Shown piece after piece: positions 7,784 to 16,664 of a stretch of 64,000 nt of DNA. The notes beneath the pieces are model-generated. The model had not been told where the DNA came from. It worked only from the letters and a program-made list of their open reading frames with translations, and made no database searches. The position numbers and the translations under genes were made by a program. Every line of letters starts with the position of its first letter. The first letter of the stretch is position 1. Origin of the DNA: Pseudogulbenkiania sp. MAI-1 (GTDB taxonomy: Bacteria > Pseudomonadota > Gammaproteobacteria > Burkholderiales > Chromobacteriaceae); contig NZ_AZUR01000001.1 in the NCBI RefSeq assembly GCF_000527175.1, positions 1,585,011-1,649,010 on the forward strand, given 5' to 3'.

Positions 7784-7997
7784 TTGCAACGCTTGCCAAT
7801 AGATGACAAAAAAGCCGCGAATCGTCGCGGCTTTGCTGTTTTTTGTGGTTTCGTTTCGCGTTTTGGCAATTCTTGCAACGCTACCCCTGAAAGCCTTTGT
7901 TCATCCCGCTTTGTCCCAGTTTGTCCCGCTTGTTCCCTCTGCTTTCCCTATGCCAATACTCCCATCACCCCACAGTCGTTTTGGCAATATTTTGCAA
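7784..7997. repeat. Three TTGGCAA-N3/4-TTGCAA sites at the prophage end
   Basis: The composite site TTGGCAA-N3-TTGCAA occurs in reverse at 7784-7799, forward at 7863-7878, and forward with a 4-nt spacer at 7981-7997. Three spaced transposase-binding sites with mixed orientation are the organisation of a Mu attL end, so these are best read as MuA-like end sites. They share TTGGCAA with the operator array at 6697-6758. No gene is seen in 7781-8079. Confidence 0.6.
7811..7842 (+). terminator. Rho-independent terminator of the repressor gene
   Basis: AAAGCCGCGA and TCGCGGCTTT form a perfect 10-bp stem around ATCG, followed by a T-rich tail. It lies 30 nt after the repressor stop codon. Confidence 0.85.
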
Positions 7998-8079
7998 GCA
8001 TTTTGACATTGTCATTTTGTGTGGAGGTCCTGACACATGGCATTCATTCCGCACTTGTATCGATCAGGGCTGCGATTAA

Positions 8080-8370
8080 CATTTAGTGTTCCTCGGCCAA
8101 CCTTTGCAAGACGAGCACATGGTGAAGCGGTATCGCCAAGGCGCGGGGATCGCGGATTGTTTGGTGTGCGCGACATGCGGTGTGTTAGTTGCCATTCATT
8201 ACCAAGGCGAGGGGCGGAGTTTCACTGTCGTAAACAGCCGGGCTGTCGATGGCGGTGTGCGCTTTGGCGTGAGCATTCCGGTTTCGCCGAAGATACTATC
8301 CGCCAGCGAGAAGGTAGAGCGCTGGAAAAGACTCTGGTTTCAACAGGGCAACATCATGACCCCTGCTTGA
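8080..8370 (+). pseudogene. C-terminal part of a GFA/CENP-V-like protein, cut by the prophage
   Basis: The frame from 8080 is open for 96 codons and reads as the back of a GFA-family (Mss4-like fold) protein: YRQGAGIADCLVCATCGVLVA, then VNSRAV, then VSPKILSASEKVERWKRLWF. The CxxC is the second zinc pair of this fold; the first, near the N-terminus, is missing. An in-frame TAA stands at 8077-8079, in DNA attributed to the prophage end. A GTG at 8086 could start translation but would give a protein without half the zinc site. Confidence 0.6.
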
Positions 8371-8522
8371 TGTCCTCCGTTATCTGACGGGTGCTGCCGT
8401 TGGATTGTTTCCCGAGAGGGGACAATCATTTTCATGAGGACGGGTTTATCCGCCGTGACGGCAGCGCCAGAATCCTGCCATTGACCGCTACCGCGGTCGT
8501 GTCCACCCCCAAGGATTCTCCG

Positions 8523-9263
8523 ATGACTGCTTCGTCCACTGCTTCCCCGTTTCCCCGTACCTTCCGTTCCGCGCAATTGTCCGAGCCGCAGCATGATGCC
8601 GCTTCTGGCTTGCTCTACCGCACCCTGGACTTACCCGTGACGGAACCGGCTGTCCAGCCGCAGGCTTTGCTGTTGTTGCTGCATGGCGTGGGGGGTAACG
8701 AGTTGCAGTTGGCCGGGTTGGGGCCGTTGCTGGATGCGCGGTTGCGTGTGGCGTTGGTGCGGGCGCCACTGGCGTTCGGGCCGAGTCAGTTCGGCTGGTT
8801 CCAGGTGAGCTTCGGTCCGCAGGGGCCGTCGATCGACCCGGCGCAGGCCGAGTCGAGTCGGCAGCAGTTGAGTCGGCTGGTCGACAGTCTGCAGGCCGCC
8901 AGCGGCATCGCGGCGGGCCGGACTGTGGTGGCTGGGTTCAGCCAAGGCGGCATCATGAGCGCCGGCCTGGTGCTGACCGAGCCGCAGAGGGTGGGCGGTT
9001 TCGGTTTGCTGTCCGGGCGCATTCTGCCGGAGATCGCGCCGTTGATCGGCGAGCGGGCGGCGCTGGCGCGTTTGGCCGGCTTTGTCGCGCACGGCGAGGC
9101 CGATGACAAGTTGCCGTTTGCCTGGGCCGAGAAGGCGACTGCCTGGTTGGGGGAGCTGGGTGTGCCCCATGAGTTGCACCGCTACCCGGTGGGGCATCAG
9201 CTGACAGCAGAGATGGCGCAGGATTTCGCCGCCTGGCTGGCGGCGCATTGGCTGACATCCTGA
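8523..9263 (+). CDS. Serine esterase, phospholipase/carboxylesterase family (YpfH-like)
   Basis: A 246-residue alpha/beta hydrolase. It has the oxyanion segment LLLHGVGGNE (near residue 55), the nucleophile elbow GFSQGG, the acid in HGEADDKLP and the catalytic His in YPVGHQL. This pattern defines the small carboxylesterase/acyl-protein thioesterase family; substrate unknown. No signal peptide, so cytoplasmic. The start at 8523 has AAGGA 7 nt upstream. It stands alone, followed by the terminator of the convergent transporter gene. Confidence 0.85.
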   Translation: MTASSTASPFPRTFRSAQLSEPQHDAASGLLYRTLDLPVTEPAVQPQALLLLLHGVGGNELQLAGLGPLLDARLRVALVRAPLAFGPSQFGWFQVSFGPQGPSIDPAQAESSRQQLSRLVDSLQAASGIAAGRTVVAGFSQGGIMSAGLVLTEPQRVGGFGLLSGRILPEIAPLIGERAALARLAGFVAHGEADDKLPFAWAEKATAWLGELGVPHELHRYPVGHQLTAEMAQDFAAWLAAHWLTS

Positions 9264-9281
9264 CGGGGCCCTTCCGGGCGT

Positions 9282-9315
9282 AAAAAAGCCCGCGAGGCCG
9301 GGTGGCGTCGCGGGC
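9282..9315 (-). terminator. Rho-independent terminator of the MFS gene
   Basis: On the minus strand, GCCCGCGA and TCGCGGGC form an 8-bp stem followed by six T (9282-9287). It lies about 30 nt past the transporter stop and just past the convergent esterase gene. Confidence 0.85.
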
Positions 9316-9346
9316 AGGGGAGGAGATCTGAATGAAGTGTGAGGGA

Positions 9347-10663
9347 TTAGTCCAGTGGACGGCCGGCAGTCTCGCGCACCATGGCCCAGCCGATCAGTGA
9401 CACCAGGCCGCAGGCGATCACATATAGCGCCGGCGCGTTGGGGTCGTTGGTCAGCTTGATCAGCAAGGTGGCGAAGAACTGTGCGAAGCCACCAAAGATC
9501 AGTACGCCGAAGCAGTACACCAGCGACATGCCGGTGGCGCGCACGCGGCGAGGGAACAGTTCCGGCAGGATCACCACCGACGGCACGCTGTTGAAGATCA
9601 GCAGCAGCGACAGGCCGGCGACCACCAGCAGCAGCGTGGGCAGCGTCGGGCTGGCGTTGAGCAGCATGAAGGCCGGGTAGATCAGCGCCAGCATCGGCAG
9701 GCGCGTCAGCAGGATGGACGGCTTGCGGCCGATGCGGTCGCTGAGCATGCCGGCGAACGGCGCCATGGCCATCGACACCGCGGCGGCGGTCAGACCCGCC
9801 AACATGGCGAGCTTCAGCGGCATGTGCAACATGGTGACCGCGTAGTTGGTCATGTAATTGAGGATGATGTAGTTGCCGCCGGTGCCGCCGATCACCAGCA
9901 GGATGCCGGCGATCAGCTCTTTGCGATGGGCGCCGAAAACGGTGGCCACGCTGCCCAGGCCTTCTGCTGCGTGCGTGCTATCGGCGGTTTCGTGCAGGTG
10001 GCGGCGAATGTACATGCCAACAGGTACGATCAGCATGCCCAGCACGAACGGCACGCGCCAGCCCCAGCTTTCCAGTGCTGCCGGTGTCAGGCCATTGGTC
10101 AGCGCCAGGCCGCACAGCGAGCCGAGTAGGATGCTCAGCGCTTGGCTGAACAACTGCCAGCTGCCGTAGTAGCCGCGCGACCGGTCATCGGCGTATTCCA
10201 GCAGCAGCGAGGTAGAGGCTCCCAGTTCGCCGCCGATGGCGAAGCCCTGGATCAGCCTGCCCAGCACGATCAGGACCGGTGCCGCCATGCCGATCTGGGC
10301 ATAGGTGGGGGTGACGACGAAGATGGCCGAGCCGATGGCCATTAGCCACAGCGTTAGCATCATCGCCGGCTTGCGGCCGGCGCGGTCGGCGTAGGCGCCG
10401 ATGACGATGCCGCCCAGGGGGCGCATGGCGAAGCCGACGCCGAAGGTGGCCAGTGACAACATCAACTGGCCGAAGGCGGTGTCGACCGGAAAGAACAGGC
10501 GGCCGATCAGCGTGGCGAAAAAGGTGTAGACGGTGAAATCGAAGAACTCCAAGCCGTTACCCAGGGTGATGGCGGCGATGGAGCGGGCGGTGCTTTCTTT
10601 GCGCAGTGGGACGGCGGCAAGGCGCTCGGCCGGACTGGCCTGCGAGGTGAGGCTGGATGGCAT
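9347..10663 (-). CDS. MFS transporter, metabolite:H+ symporter (MHS) type
   Basis: A 438-residue permease with about 12 membrane helices. MHS-family signatures are visible: the first loop 'LGNGLEFFDFTVYTFF', the conserved loop 2-3 motif 'RPLGGIVIGAYADRAGRKPAM' in split form, and the repeat motif 'GMLSDRIGRKP' after helix 8. Members carry organic acids, shikimate or proline-like solutes with protons. It shares direction with an M20 amidohydrolase 115 nt upstream, which suggests uptake of the amidated substrate. Start chosen at MPSSLTSQ; the upstream frame is AT-rich leader. Confidence 0.85.
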   Translation of the reverse strand: MPSSLTSQASPAERLAAVPLRKESTARSIAAITLGNGLEFFDFTVYTFFATLIGRLFFPVDTAFGQLMLSLATFGVGFAMRPLGGIVIGAYADRAGRKPAMMLTLWLMAIGSAIFVVTPTYAQIGMAAPVLIVLGRLIQGFAIGGELGASTSLLLEYADDRSRGYYGSWQLFSQALSILLGSLCGLALTNGLTPAALESWGWRVPFVLGMLIVPVGMYIRRHLHETADSTHAAEGLGSVATVFGAHRKELIAGILLVIGGTGGNYIILNYMTNYAVTMLHMPLKLAMLAGLTAAAVSMAMAPFAGMLSDRIGRKPSILLTRLPMLALIYPAFMLLNASPTLPTLLLVVAGLSLLLIFNSVPSVVILPELFPRRVRATGMSLVYCFGVLIFGGFAQFFATLLIKLTNDPNAPALYVIACGLVSLIGWAMVRETAGRPLD

Positions 10664-10670
10664 GATGGTT

Positions 10671-10684
10671 TCTCTCTCTCTCTC
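10671..10684. repeat. (TC)7 dinucleotide tract in the MFS leader
   Basis: Seven TC units, read as GAGAGA... in the transporter mRNA, end 8 nt before its start codon. The repeat itself provides the only purine-rich ribosome-binding candidate. Length changes by slipped-strand mispairing could alter spacing and expression; this is inference. Confidence 0.6.
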
Positions 10685-10778
10685 TTTGTTGACTCTAAAT
10701 CTCGGTCCGATCGTTTTGTAGTTTTTGTGTGTTGCAGGCCGGGAGGGCGGATCGGACACCTCCCGGCTTCTTGTTTCT

Positions 10779-11948
10779 TCAACTGAGGAAGCGTTCGGCC
10801 AACTTCACCCAGTAGCTCGCACCCAGCGGCAGGCAGGCGTCGTTGAAGTCGTAGCCGGGGTTGTGCACCATGCAGCCGCCTTCGCCGTCCCCGTTGCCGA
10901 TGATCAGGTAGCAGCCCGGGCACTGTTGCAGCAGGAAGGCGAAGTCCTCGCTGCCGGTGAGTGGGACCATGTGCTCGATCAGTCCGGCCTCCCCCAGCCA
11001 GTCGTGTGCGACATCGCGGGCGAGGGCGGTTTCCTCCGGGCTGTTCACCAGCACCGGGTAGCCGCGCCTGTAGTCGACTTCGGCGCGAGCCCCGAAGCTT
11101 TCGGCCTGGGCTTGGGCCAGCGTCGTGATGCGCTGTTGCAGCAGATCGCGCACTTCCGGGTGGAGCGAGCGTACCGATAGTCGCATCTCGGCGCTGTCCG
11201 GGATCACGTTGGGCGCCTGGCCGGCAAGAATGGCGCCGACGGTGACGATGGCCATCTCCAGCGGCGGCACGTTGCGAGCCACCACGCTTTGCAGTGCCAT
11301 GGTCAGCGCGGCACACACCACCACCGGGTCGACTGCCTTGTGCGGCATGGCGCCGTGGCCGCCGTTACCGAAGATGCGGATGACGACGGTGTCCGACGAG
11401 GCCATGAAGGCACCAGGCAGGAAGCCGAACCGGCCGGTGGGGAAGCCTGGCATGTTGTGCATGGCGAACACCGCATCGCAGGGGAAGCGTTGGAACAGGC
11501 CGTCCTCGAGCATCTTCTTAGCGCCGGCCAGACCTTCTTCGGCGGGCTGGAAGATCAGGTTGAGCGTGCCGTTGAAGCATCGCGTGTCGGCCAGGTATCT
11601 GGCTGCTGCCAGCAGCGTGGCGGTGTGGCCATCGTGGCCACAGGCGTGCATCTTGCCGTGATGGCGGCTGGCGTAGGGCAGGCCGGTGGCCTCGACAATC
11701 GGCAGCGCGTCCATGTCGGCGCGCAGGCCGAGACGCTTGCCGCCGGTGCCGTGGCGCAGCGTGGCGACCACGCCGGTGCCGCCCAGTCCCCGGTGCACCT
11801 CGTAGCCCCAGGCAGTGAGGCATTCGGTCACTAAGTCGCTGGTGGCGAACTCTTCGAACCCCAGCTCGGGGTGGGCGTGAATCTGCCGCCGCAGCACGAT
11901 CATTTCCTGTTCGATAGCGCGGATGCCAGGCAGGACGGGGTCGGTCAT
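10779..11948 (-). CDS. M20 family amidohydrolase (hippurate hydrolase-like)
   Basis: A 389-residue M20D metallopeptidase. Metal-binding motifs are present: HACGHDGHTATLL with the Cys and His ligands, EEGLAGAKKM, HNMPG, and the distal His in SEDFAFLLQ context. Such enzymes cleave N-acyl or N-aroyl amino acids (hippurate, IAA conjugates, p-aminobenzoyl-glutamate). The start has GAGGAG 8 nt upstream. It is divergent from a LysR gene and precedes the MFS gene, so a regulated uptake-and-hydrolysis unit is likely; the natural substrate is not determinable here. Confidence 0.85.
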   Translation of the reverse strand: MTDPVLPGIRAIEQEMIVLRRQIHAHPELGFEEFATSDLVTECLTAWGYEVHRGLGGTGVVATLRHGTGGKRLGLRADMDALPIVEATGLPYASRHHGKMHACGHDGHTATLLAAARYLADTRCFNGTLNLIFQPAEEGLAGAKKMLEDGLFQRFPCDAVFAMHNMPGFPTGRFGFLPGAFMASSDTVVIRIFGNGGHGAMPHKAVDPVVVCAALTMALQSVVARNVPPLEMAIVTVGAILAGQAPNVIPDSAEMRLSVRSLHPEVRDLLQQRITTLAQAQAESFGARAEVDYRRGYPVLVNSPEETALARDVAHDWLGEAGLIEHMVPLTGSEDFAFLLQQCPGCYLIIGNGDGEGGCMVHNPGYDFNDACLPLGASYWVKLAERFLS

Positions 11949-12036
11949 GGGTTTCTCCTCAGGCTTGGCCCGCCGGGCGAATGGCGGAGTGAACTGATCT
12001 TAGTCAGCGCCTGGCTATCATGGGAGTACCAATTTT

Positions 12037-12050
12037 GTTATCGTGATAAC
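12037..12050. promoter_or_regulatory. LysR-type operator candidate
   Basis: GTTATC-GT-GATAAC is a perfect dyad in the 122-nt gap between the amidohydrolase and LysR genes. Its ATC-N2-GAT core lies where a LysR protein would control both divergent promoters. Confidence 0.5.
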
Positions 12051-12070
12051 CTTTGGTTGTCGGTTATGGC

Positions 12071-13027
12071 ATGATGAAACTACATCAATTGCAAGCGTTA
12101 GTGGCCATCGCCGAGAGTGGCAGTATCCGTGCCGCGGCACGCCGGCTGGGGTTGTCACAGGCCGCCGTGACCAAGACCGTGCGTGAGTTGGAGGCCGAGC
12201 AACACTTGCCGCTGCTGGTGCGCCATGCCAGCGGGGTGTCGTTCACCGAGTACGGCAATGCGCTGCTGGGTCATGCGCGGTTGGTGGTGGGGCAACTGGA
12301 ACGCGCCGATACCGAGTTGGCCAGGCTGCGTGGCCAGGCAGAAGGGCGGCTCAGTATCGGGGTGACTCCGTTCATCGAGTTGACCTTTCTGCCTGAGGTG
12401 GTGCGACGCTTTCGAGAAAAAATGCCCGAGGTCCGGCTGGAGCTGTTCGAGGGTCTGACCGCAGTGGCGCTGCCGCGGCTACGCAATGGCGAGCTTGACT
12501 TCGTTGTCGGCCCGATGATCCCCGCGATGCCGGTGCCGGAGTTCGAGTGCGAGGATCTGCTGCTGTTCAACAACGTTGTGATCGCGCGCCAAGGTCATCC
12601 GCTGGCGCCGTGTCGCTCGCTGCATGAACTTATGGACGCGGATTGGGTGGTGAATTACGCCCCCAGCGCCTACGACGCCTTCATGCACAACCTGTTCTGG
12701 CAGCACGGCGCGGTGATTGACGAGCGGCGACTGGTGCGGGCGCATTCGCTGGCCCTGCTGCTCTCGCTGATCCGGCACGTGGATATGCTGAGTTACTGCC
12801 CGGAGCCGCTGATCGTGGCCGAGCCGCTGCGCGACTGGGTGCAGGTGCTGAGGTTGGCCGAAGGCTTCGAGACCGGGCGGCTCGGCGTGATCAGCCGGCG
12901 CGACGCCACGCGCAGCTCCGCGGCGCAGTGCTTTGTCGATTGCCTGCTGCAGGAAATCCGCCGGCGCAGCCGTTCAGCCAAGGCGGAAGACCGTCAGTTG
13001 TGCGATCTGCTGCAGCTGCTGGTGTGA
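12071..13027 (+). CDS. LysR family transcriptional regulator
   Basis: A 318-residue LysR-type protein. The N-terminal winged HTH is typical (LHQLQALVAIAESGSIRAAARRLGLSQAAVTKTVRELE, here split), followed by a linker helix and a periplasmic-binding-like effector domain from about residue 90 (GRLSIGVTPF). It is divergent from the amidohydrolase-transporter pair and probably controls it. Two adjacent ATG codons (12071, 12074) are possible starts. It resembles AbgR in arrangement, but that identity is not claimed. Confidence 0.88.
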   Translation: MMKLHQLQALVAIAESGSIRAAARRLGLSQAAVTKTVRELEAEQHLPLLVRHASGVSFTEYGNALLGHARLVVGQLERADTELARLRGQAEGRLSIGVTPFIELTFLPEVVRRFREKMPEVRLELFEGLTAVALPRLRNGELDFVVGPMIPAMPVPEFECEDLLLFNNVVIARQGHPLAPCRSLHELMDADWVVNYAPSAYDAFMHNLFWQHGAVIDERRLVRAHSLALLLSLIRHVDMLSYCPEPLIVAEPLRDWVQVLRLAEGFETGRLGVISRRDATRSSAAQCFVDCLLQEIRRRSRSAKAEDRQLCDLLQLLV

Positions 13028-13073
13028 GCAGGAAGAAGGCCACCGGTAGGTGCCCCCAGCCGGGGAGGCGGCG

Positions 13074-14063
<990 letters not shown>

Positions 14064-14113
14064 GGGTATTTCCATGGGAAGAGCGCCATCGTGGTGATGG
14101 CGCCCGATAGGAG

Positions 14114-14317
14114 TCAGCAGCAGCGTCCCACCTTGCCATTCCCCCCGCCGTAGCGGGCGTCCTGGCGTTCCCGGAAAAACTCCTCGTACGTCATCGGCGT
14201 CTGGTCCGGGTGGGTGGTGCGCATGTGCTCCACGTAGGTGTCGTAGTCGGGCAGGCCCACCATCAGGCTGGCGGCCTGCCCGAGATACTTACCCAGTTTG
14301 CCAAGCTGGTCGAACAT
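14114..14317 (-). CDS. yjiX: YbdD/YjiX family small protein
   Basis: A 67-residue protein of the YbdD/YjiX (DUF466) family, with the hallmark GLPDYDTYVEHMRTTHPD and the ending 'YGGGNGKVGRCC'. It is always encoded directly after a CstA/BtsT-type transporter and is thought to support it; in this case the two genes are 10 nt apart. The Cys-Cys terminus is characteristic of the family. Confidence 0.9.
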   Translation of the reverse strand: MFDQLGKLGKYLGQAASLMVGLPDYDTYVEHMRTTHPDQTPMTYEEFFRERQDARYGGGNGKVGRCC

Positions 14318-14327
14318 GGCGCGTCCG

Positions 14328-16394
14328 TCAGGCGCGGCCGGCTTCGGCCACCGCCACAGGAGCGGTTTCCTTGGCAGTGGGGTGGGCAGTGCGCCAGGCT
14401 TGCAGGCAGGCGCGCAGACCGAAGCCCAGCACGCTCAGCACCACCAGCATGAACAGGATGGCGAGCCCGGCGTCCAGACGGTCGTTGAACACGATCTGGT
14501 GCATCTGCTCGATGCTCTTGGCCGGGGCCAGCACCTTGCCTTCGGCGATGGCGTTCTGGTATTTGGCGGCGTGGGCGAGGAAGCCCACTTTCGGGTTGTC
14601 GGCAAACACCTTGAGCCAGCCGGCGTACAGGGTGAACGTCAGCAGCACGGCGGCCGGTGCGCCGGTCACCCAGGCGTAGCGTTCGCGCTTGAGCTTGAAC
14701 AGCACCACGGTGGCGAGAATCAGCGCCACACCTGCCAGCATCTGATTGGAGATGCCGAACAGCGGCCACAGGGTGTTGATGCCGCCCAGCGGGTCGACCA
14801 CGCCCTGGTACAGGAAGTAGCCCCAGGCCGCCACGCACAGGCCGGTGGCGATCAGGTTGGCCGGCAGCGAGTCGGTCTTCTTGAAGGAAGGTACGAACAC
14901 GCCCAGCAGGTCTTGCAGCATGAAGCGCCCGGCGCGGGTGCCGGCGTCGACGGCGGTGAGGATGAACAGGGCTTCGAACAGGATGGCGAAGTGGTACCAG
15001 AACGCCTTCATGCCATCGCCGCCGATCACGCTGGAGAGAATTTCGGCCATGCCGACGGCCAGCGTCGGGGCGCCGCCGGCGCGCGAGATGATGGTGTTCT
15101 CGCCGAGCGTCTTGGCGGTGTGGGTCAGCATTTCCGGGGTGATAACGAAGCCGAACTGCGACACGGCCTGGGCGGCCGATTCGGCGGTCTTGCCGAGCAG
15201 CGCGGCCGGGCTGTTCATGGCGAAGTAGATGCCCGGATCGATGCAGGCGGCGGCCACCAGCGCCATGATGGCGACGAACGATTCCATCAGCATGCCGCCG
15301 TAGCCGATGAACGGGGCGTGGGTCTCGTTTTCCAGCAGCTTCGGCGTGGTGCCGGAGGAGATCAGCGCGTGGAAGCCCGACACCGCACCGCAGGCGATGG
15401 TGATGAACAGGAAGGGGAATACATTGCCCGACCACACCGGGCCGGTGCCGTCGATGAAGCGCGTGACCGACGGCATCTTCAGTTCCGGCATCACGATGAC
15501 GATGCCGATGGCGAGGCCGACGATGGTGCCGATCTTGAGGAAGGTGGACAGGTAGTCGCGCGGGGCCAAGAGCAGCCACACCGGCAGTACCGAGGCGATG
15601 GCGCCGTAGCCGATCAGGATCCAGGTCAGTTCCTTGCCGCTGAAGGTGAACAGGCTGGCGAGCGCCGGGTCGGCTGCGACCTGGCCGCCGCCGACGATGG
15701 CCAGCATCAGCAGCACGAAGCCGATCAGCGAGATTTCGCCGACGCGGCCTGGGCGGATGTAGCGGGTGTACACACCCATGAACAGCGCGATCGGGATGGT
15801 GGCGCCCACGGTGAAGGTGCCCCACGGGCTGTCGGCCAGGGCCTTGACCACGATCAGCGCCAGCACGGCGAGAATGATCACCATGATCATGAAGGTGCCG
15901 AACAGTGCAATCACGCCCGGGATCGGGCCGAGCTCGGACTTGATCAGGTCGCCCAGCGAGCGGCCGTCGCGGCGGGTGGAGATGAACAGCACCATGAAGT
16001 CCTGCACCGCACCGGCGAACACCGCGCCGGCCAGGATCCACAGCATGCCGGGCAGATAGCCGAGTTGCGCGGCGAGTACCGGGCCCACCAGCGGGCCGGC
16101 GCCGGCGATGGCGGCGAAATGGTGGCCGAACAGGACGTTCTTGTTGGTCGGCACGTAGTCGAGGCCGTCGTTGAGGCGCACCGCCGGGGTGGCGCGGCGC
16201 GGGTCGAGCTGCATCACCTTGGTGGCGATGAAGCGGCTGTAGTAGCGGTAGGCGATCAGGTAGACGGAAATCGCGGCGGCGACGATCCACAGTGCGTTGA
16301 TCGTTTCGCCGCGATGCAGGGCGACGGTGCCGAGCGCAAAAGCGCCGACAAGCGCCACCAGAAACCACCCGAGGTGGCCGGCAAGGCGTTGCAT
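14328..16394 (-). CDS. cstA: CstA/BtsT family peptide or pyruvate transporter
   Basis: A 688-residue multi-pass membrane protein of the carbon-starvation (CstA) family. Conserved stretches include NDGLDYVPTNKNVLFGHHF, the glycine-rich AIAGAGPLVGPVLA, and GFHALISSGTTPK. E. coli CstA and BtsT import peptides and pyruvate respectively with protons; which is preferred here cannot be told. Start at MQRLAGHLGWF with GGAGAG upstream. It leads the operon cstA-yjiX-yjiA and faces the histidine kinase across a 270-nt gap with a strong dyad. Confidence 0.92.
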   Translation of the reverse strand: MQRLAGHLGWFLVALVGAFALGTVALHRGETINALWIVAAAISVYLIAYRYYSRFIATKVMQLDPRRATPAVRLNDGLDYVPTNKNVLFGHHFAAIAGAGPLVGPVLAAQLGYLPGMLWILAGAVFAGAVQDFMVLFISTRRDGRSLGDLIKSELGPIPGVIALFGTFMIMVIILAVLALIVVKALADSPWGTFTVGATIPIALFMGVYTRYIRPGRVGEISLIGFVLLMLAIVGGGQVAADPALASLFTFSGKELTWILIGYGAIASVLPVWLLLAPRDYLSTFLKIGTIVGLAIGIVIVMPELKMPSVTRFIDGTGPVWSGNVFPFLFITIACGAVSGFHALISSGTTPKLLENETHAPFIGYGGMLMESFVAIMALVAAACIDPGIYFAMNSPAALLGKTAESAAQAVSQFGFVITPEMLTHTAKTLGENTIISRAGGAPTLAVGMAEILSSVIGGDGMKAFWYHFAILFEALFILTAVDAGTRAGRFMLQDLLGVFVPSFKKTDSLPANLIATGLCVAAWGYFLYQGVVDPLGGINTLWPLFGISNQMLAGVALILATVVLFKLKRERYAWVTGAPAAVLLTFTLYAGWLKVFADNPKVGFLAHAAKYQNAIAEGKVLAPAKSIEQMHQIVFNDRLDAGLAILFMLVVLSVLGFGLRACLQAWRTAHPTAKETAPVAVAEAGRA

Positions 16395-16538
16395 AGTGTC
16401 TCTCCAGTGTGACGGCATGGCGTGTGAACATGCCTTCTTGTGTGTGGGGTCCGACACCGTCTGTGCGGGACGGTCGGCGGACCGCTCTACTATTCGCCAT
16501 GTCGATGCAAAGGAAAATTCGCACTACTACCGCAGCCG

Positions 16539-16560
16539 ATCTACGTAGTACTGCGTAGAT
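16539..16560. promoter_or_regulatory. Dyad between cstA and the sensor kinase gene
   Basis: ATCTACG at 16539-16545 and CGTAGAT at 16554-16560 form a perfect 7-bp inverted repeat with an 8-nt spacer that itself reads TAGTACTG. A related half, CTACTACCGCAG, lies just upstream (16524-16535). It is 145 nt from the cstA start and 105 nt from the kinase start, a good place for the NarL-type regulator to bind. Rest of the gap: nothing else recognised. Confidence 0.55.
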
Positions 16561-16664
16561 GGGGCTGGTATCCCTTGTTTTGACGGTGCATGGCGTAGCA
16601 GCGGCGTTACAATGCGTCATCGGCAGCGCGGCGTTTCGGCCGCCTGCATCACGCCATCACCATC

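Larger units (their letters stand above)
1..8081 (-). mobile_element. Mu/BcepMu-like transposable prophage, early region (partial)
   Basis: The order repressor (+), then small regulator, MuA, MuB, DNA-binding proteins, DUF3164, GemA and Mor (all -) is the early region of a Mu-like phage read from its repressor end. The rest of the phage (lysis, head, tail) lies beyond position 1. The right boundary is inferred: repeats resembling transposase end sites lie at 7784-7997, and an interrupted host gene is open from 8080. Mu-type elements end in 5'-TG...CA-3'; a CA at 8080-8081 would fit the host frame, and one at 7999-8000 would sit closer to the end repeats. The exact terminus is unresolved. Confidence 0.85.

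Noticed and set aside
14298..16412. 704-codon open frame opposite cstA
   Set aside because: It lies wholly antisense to cstA and reads as His/Gln/Arg-rich low-complexity sequence typical of a GC-rich shadow frame.
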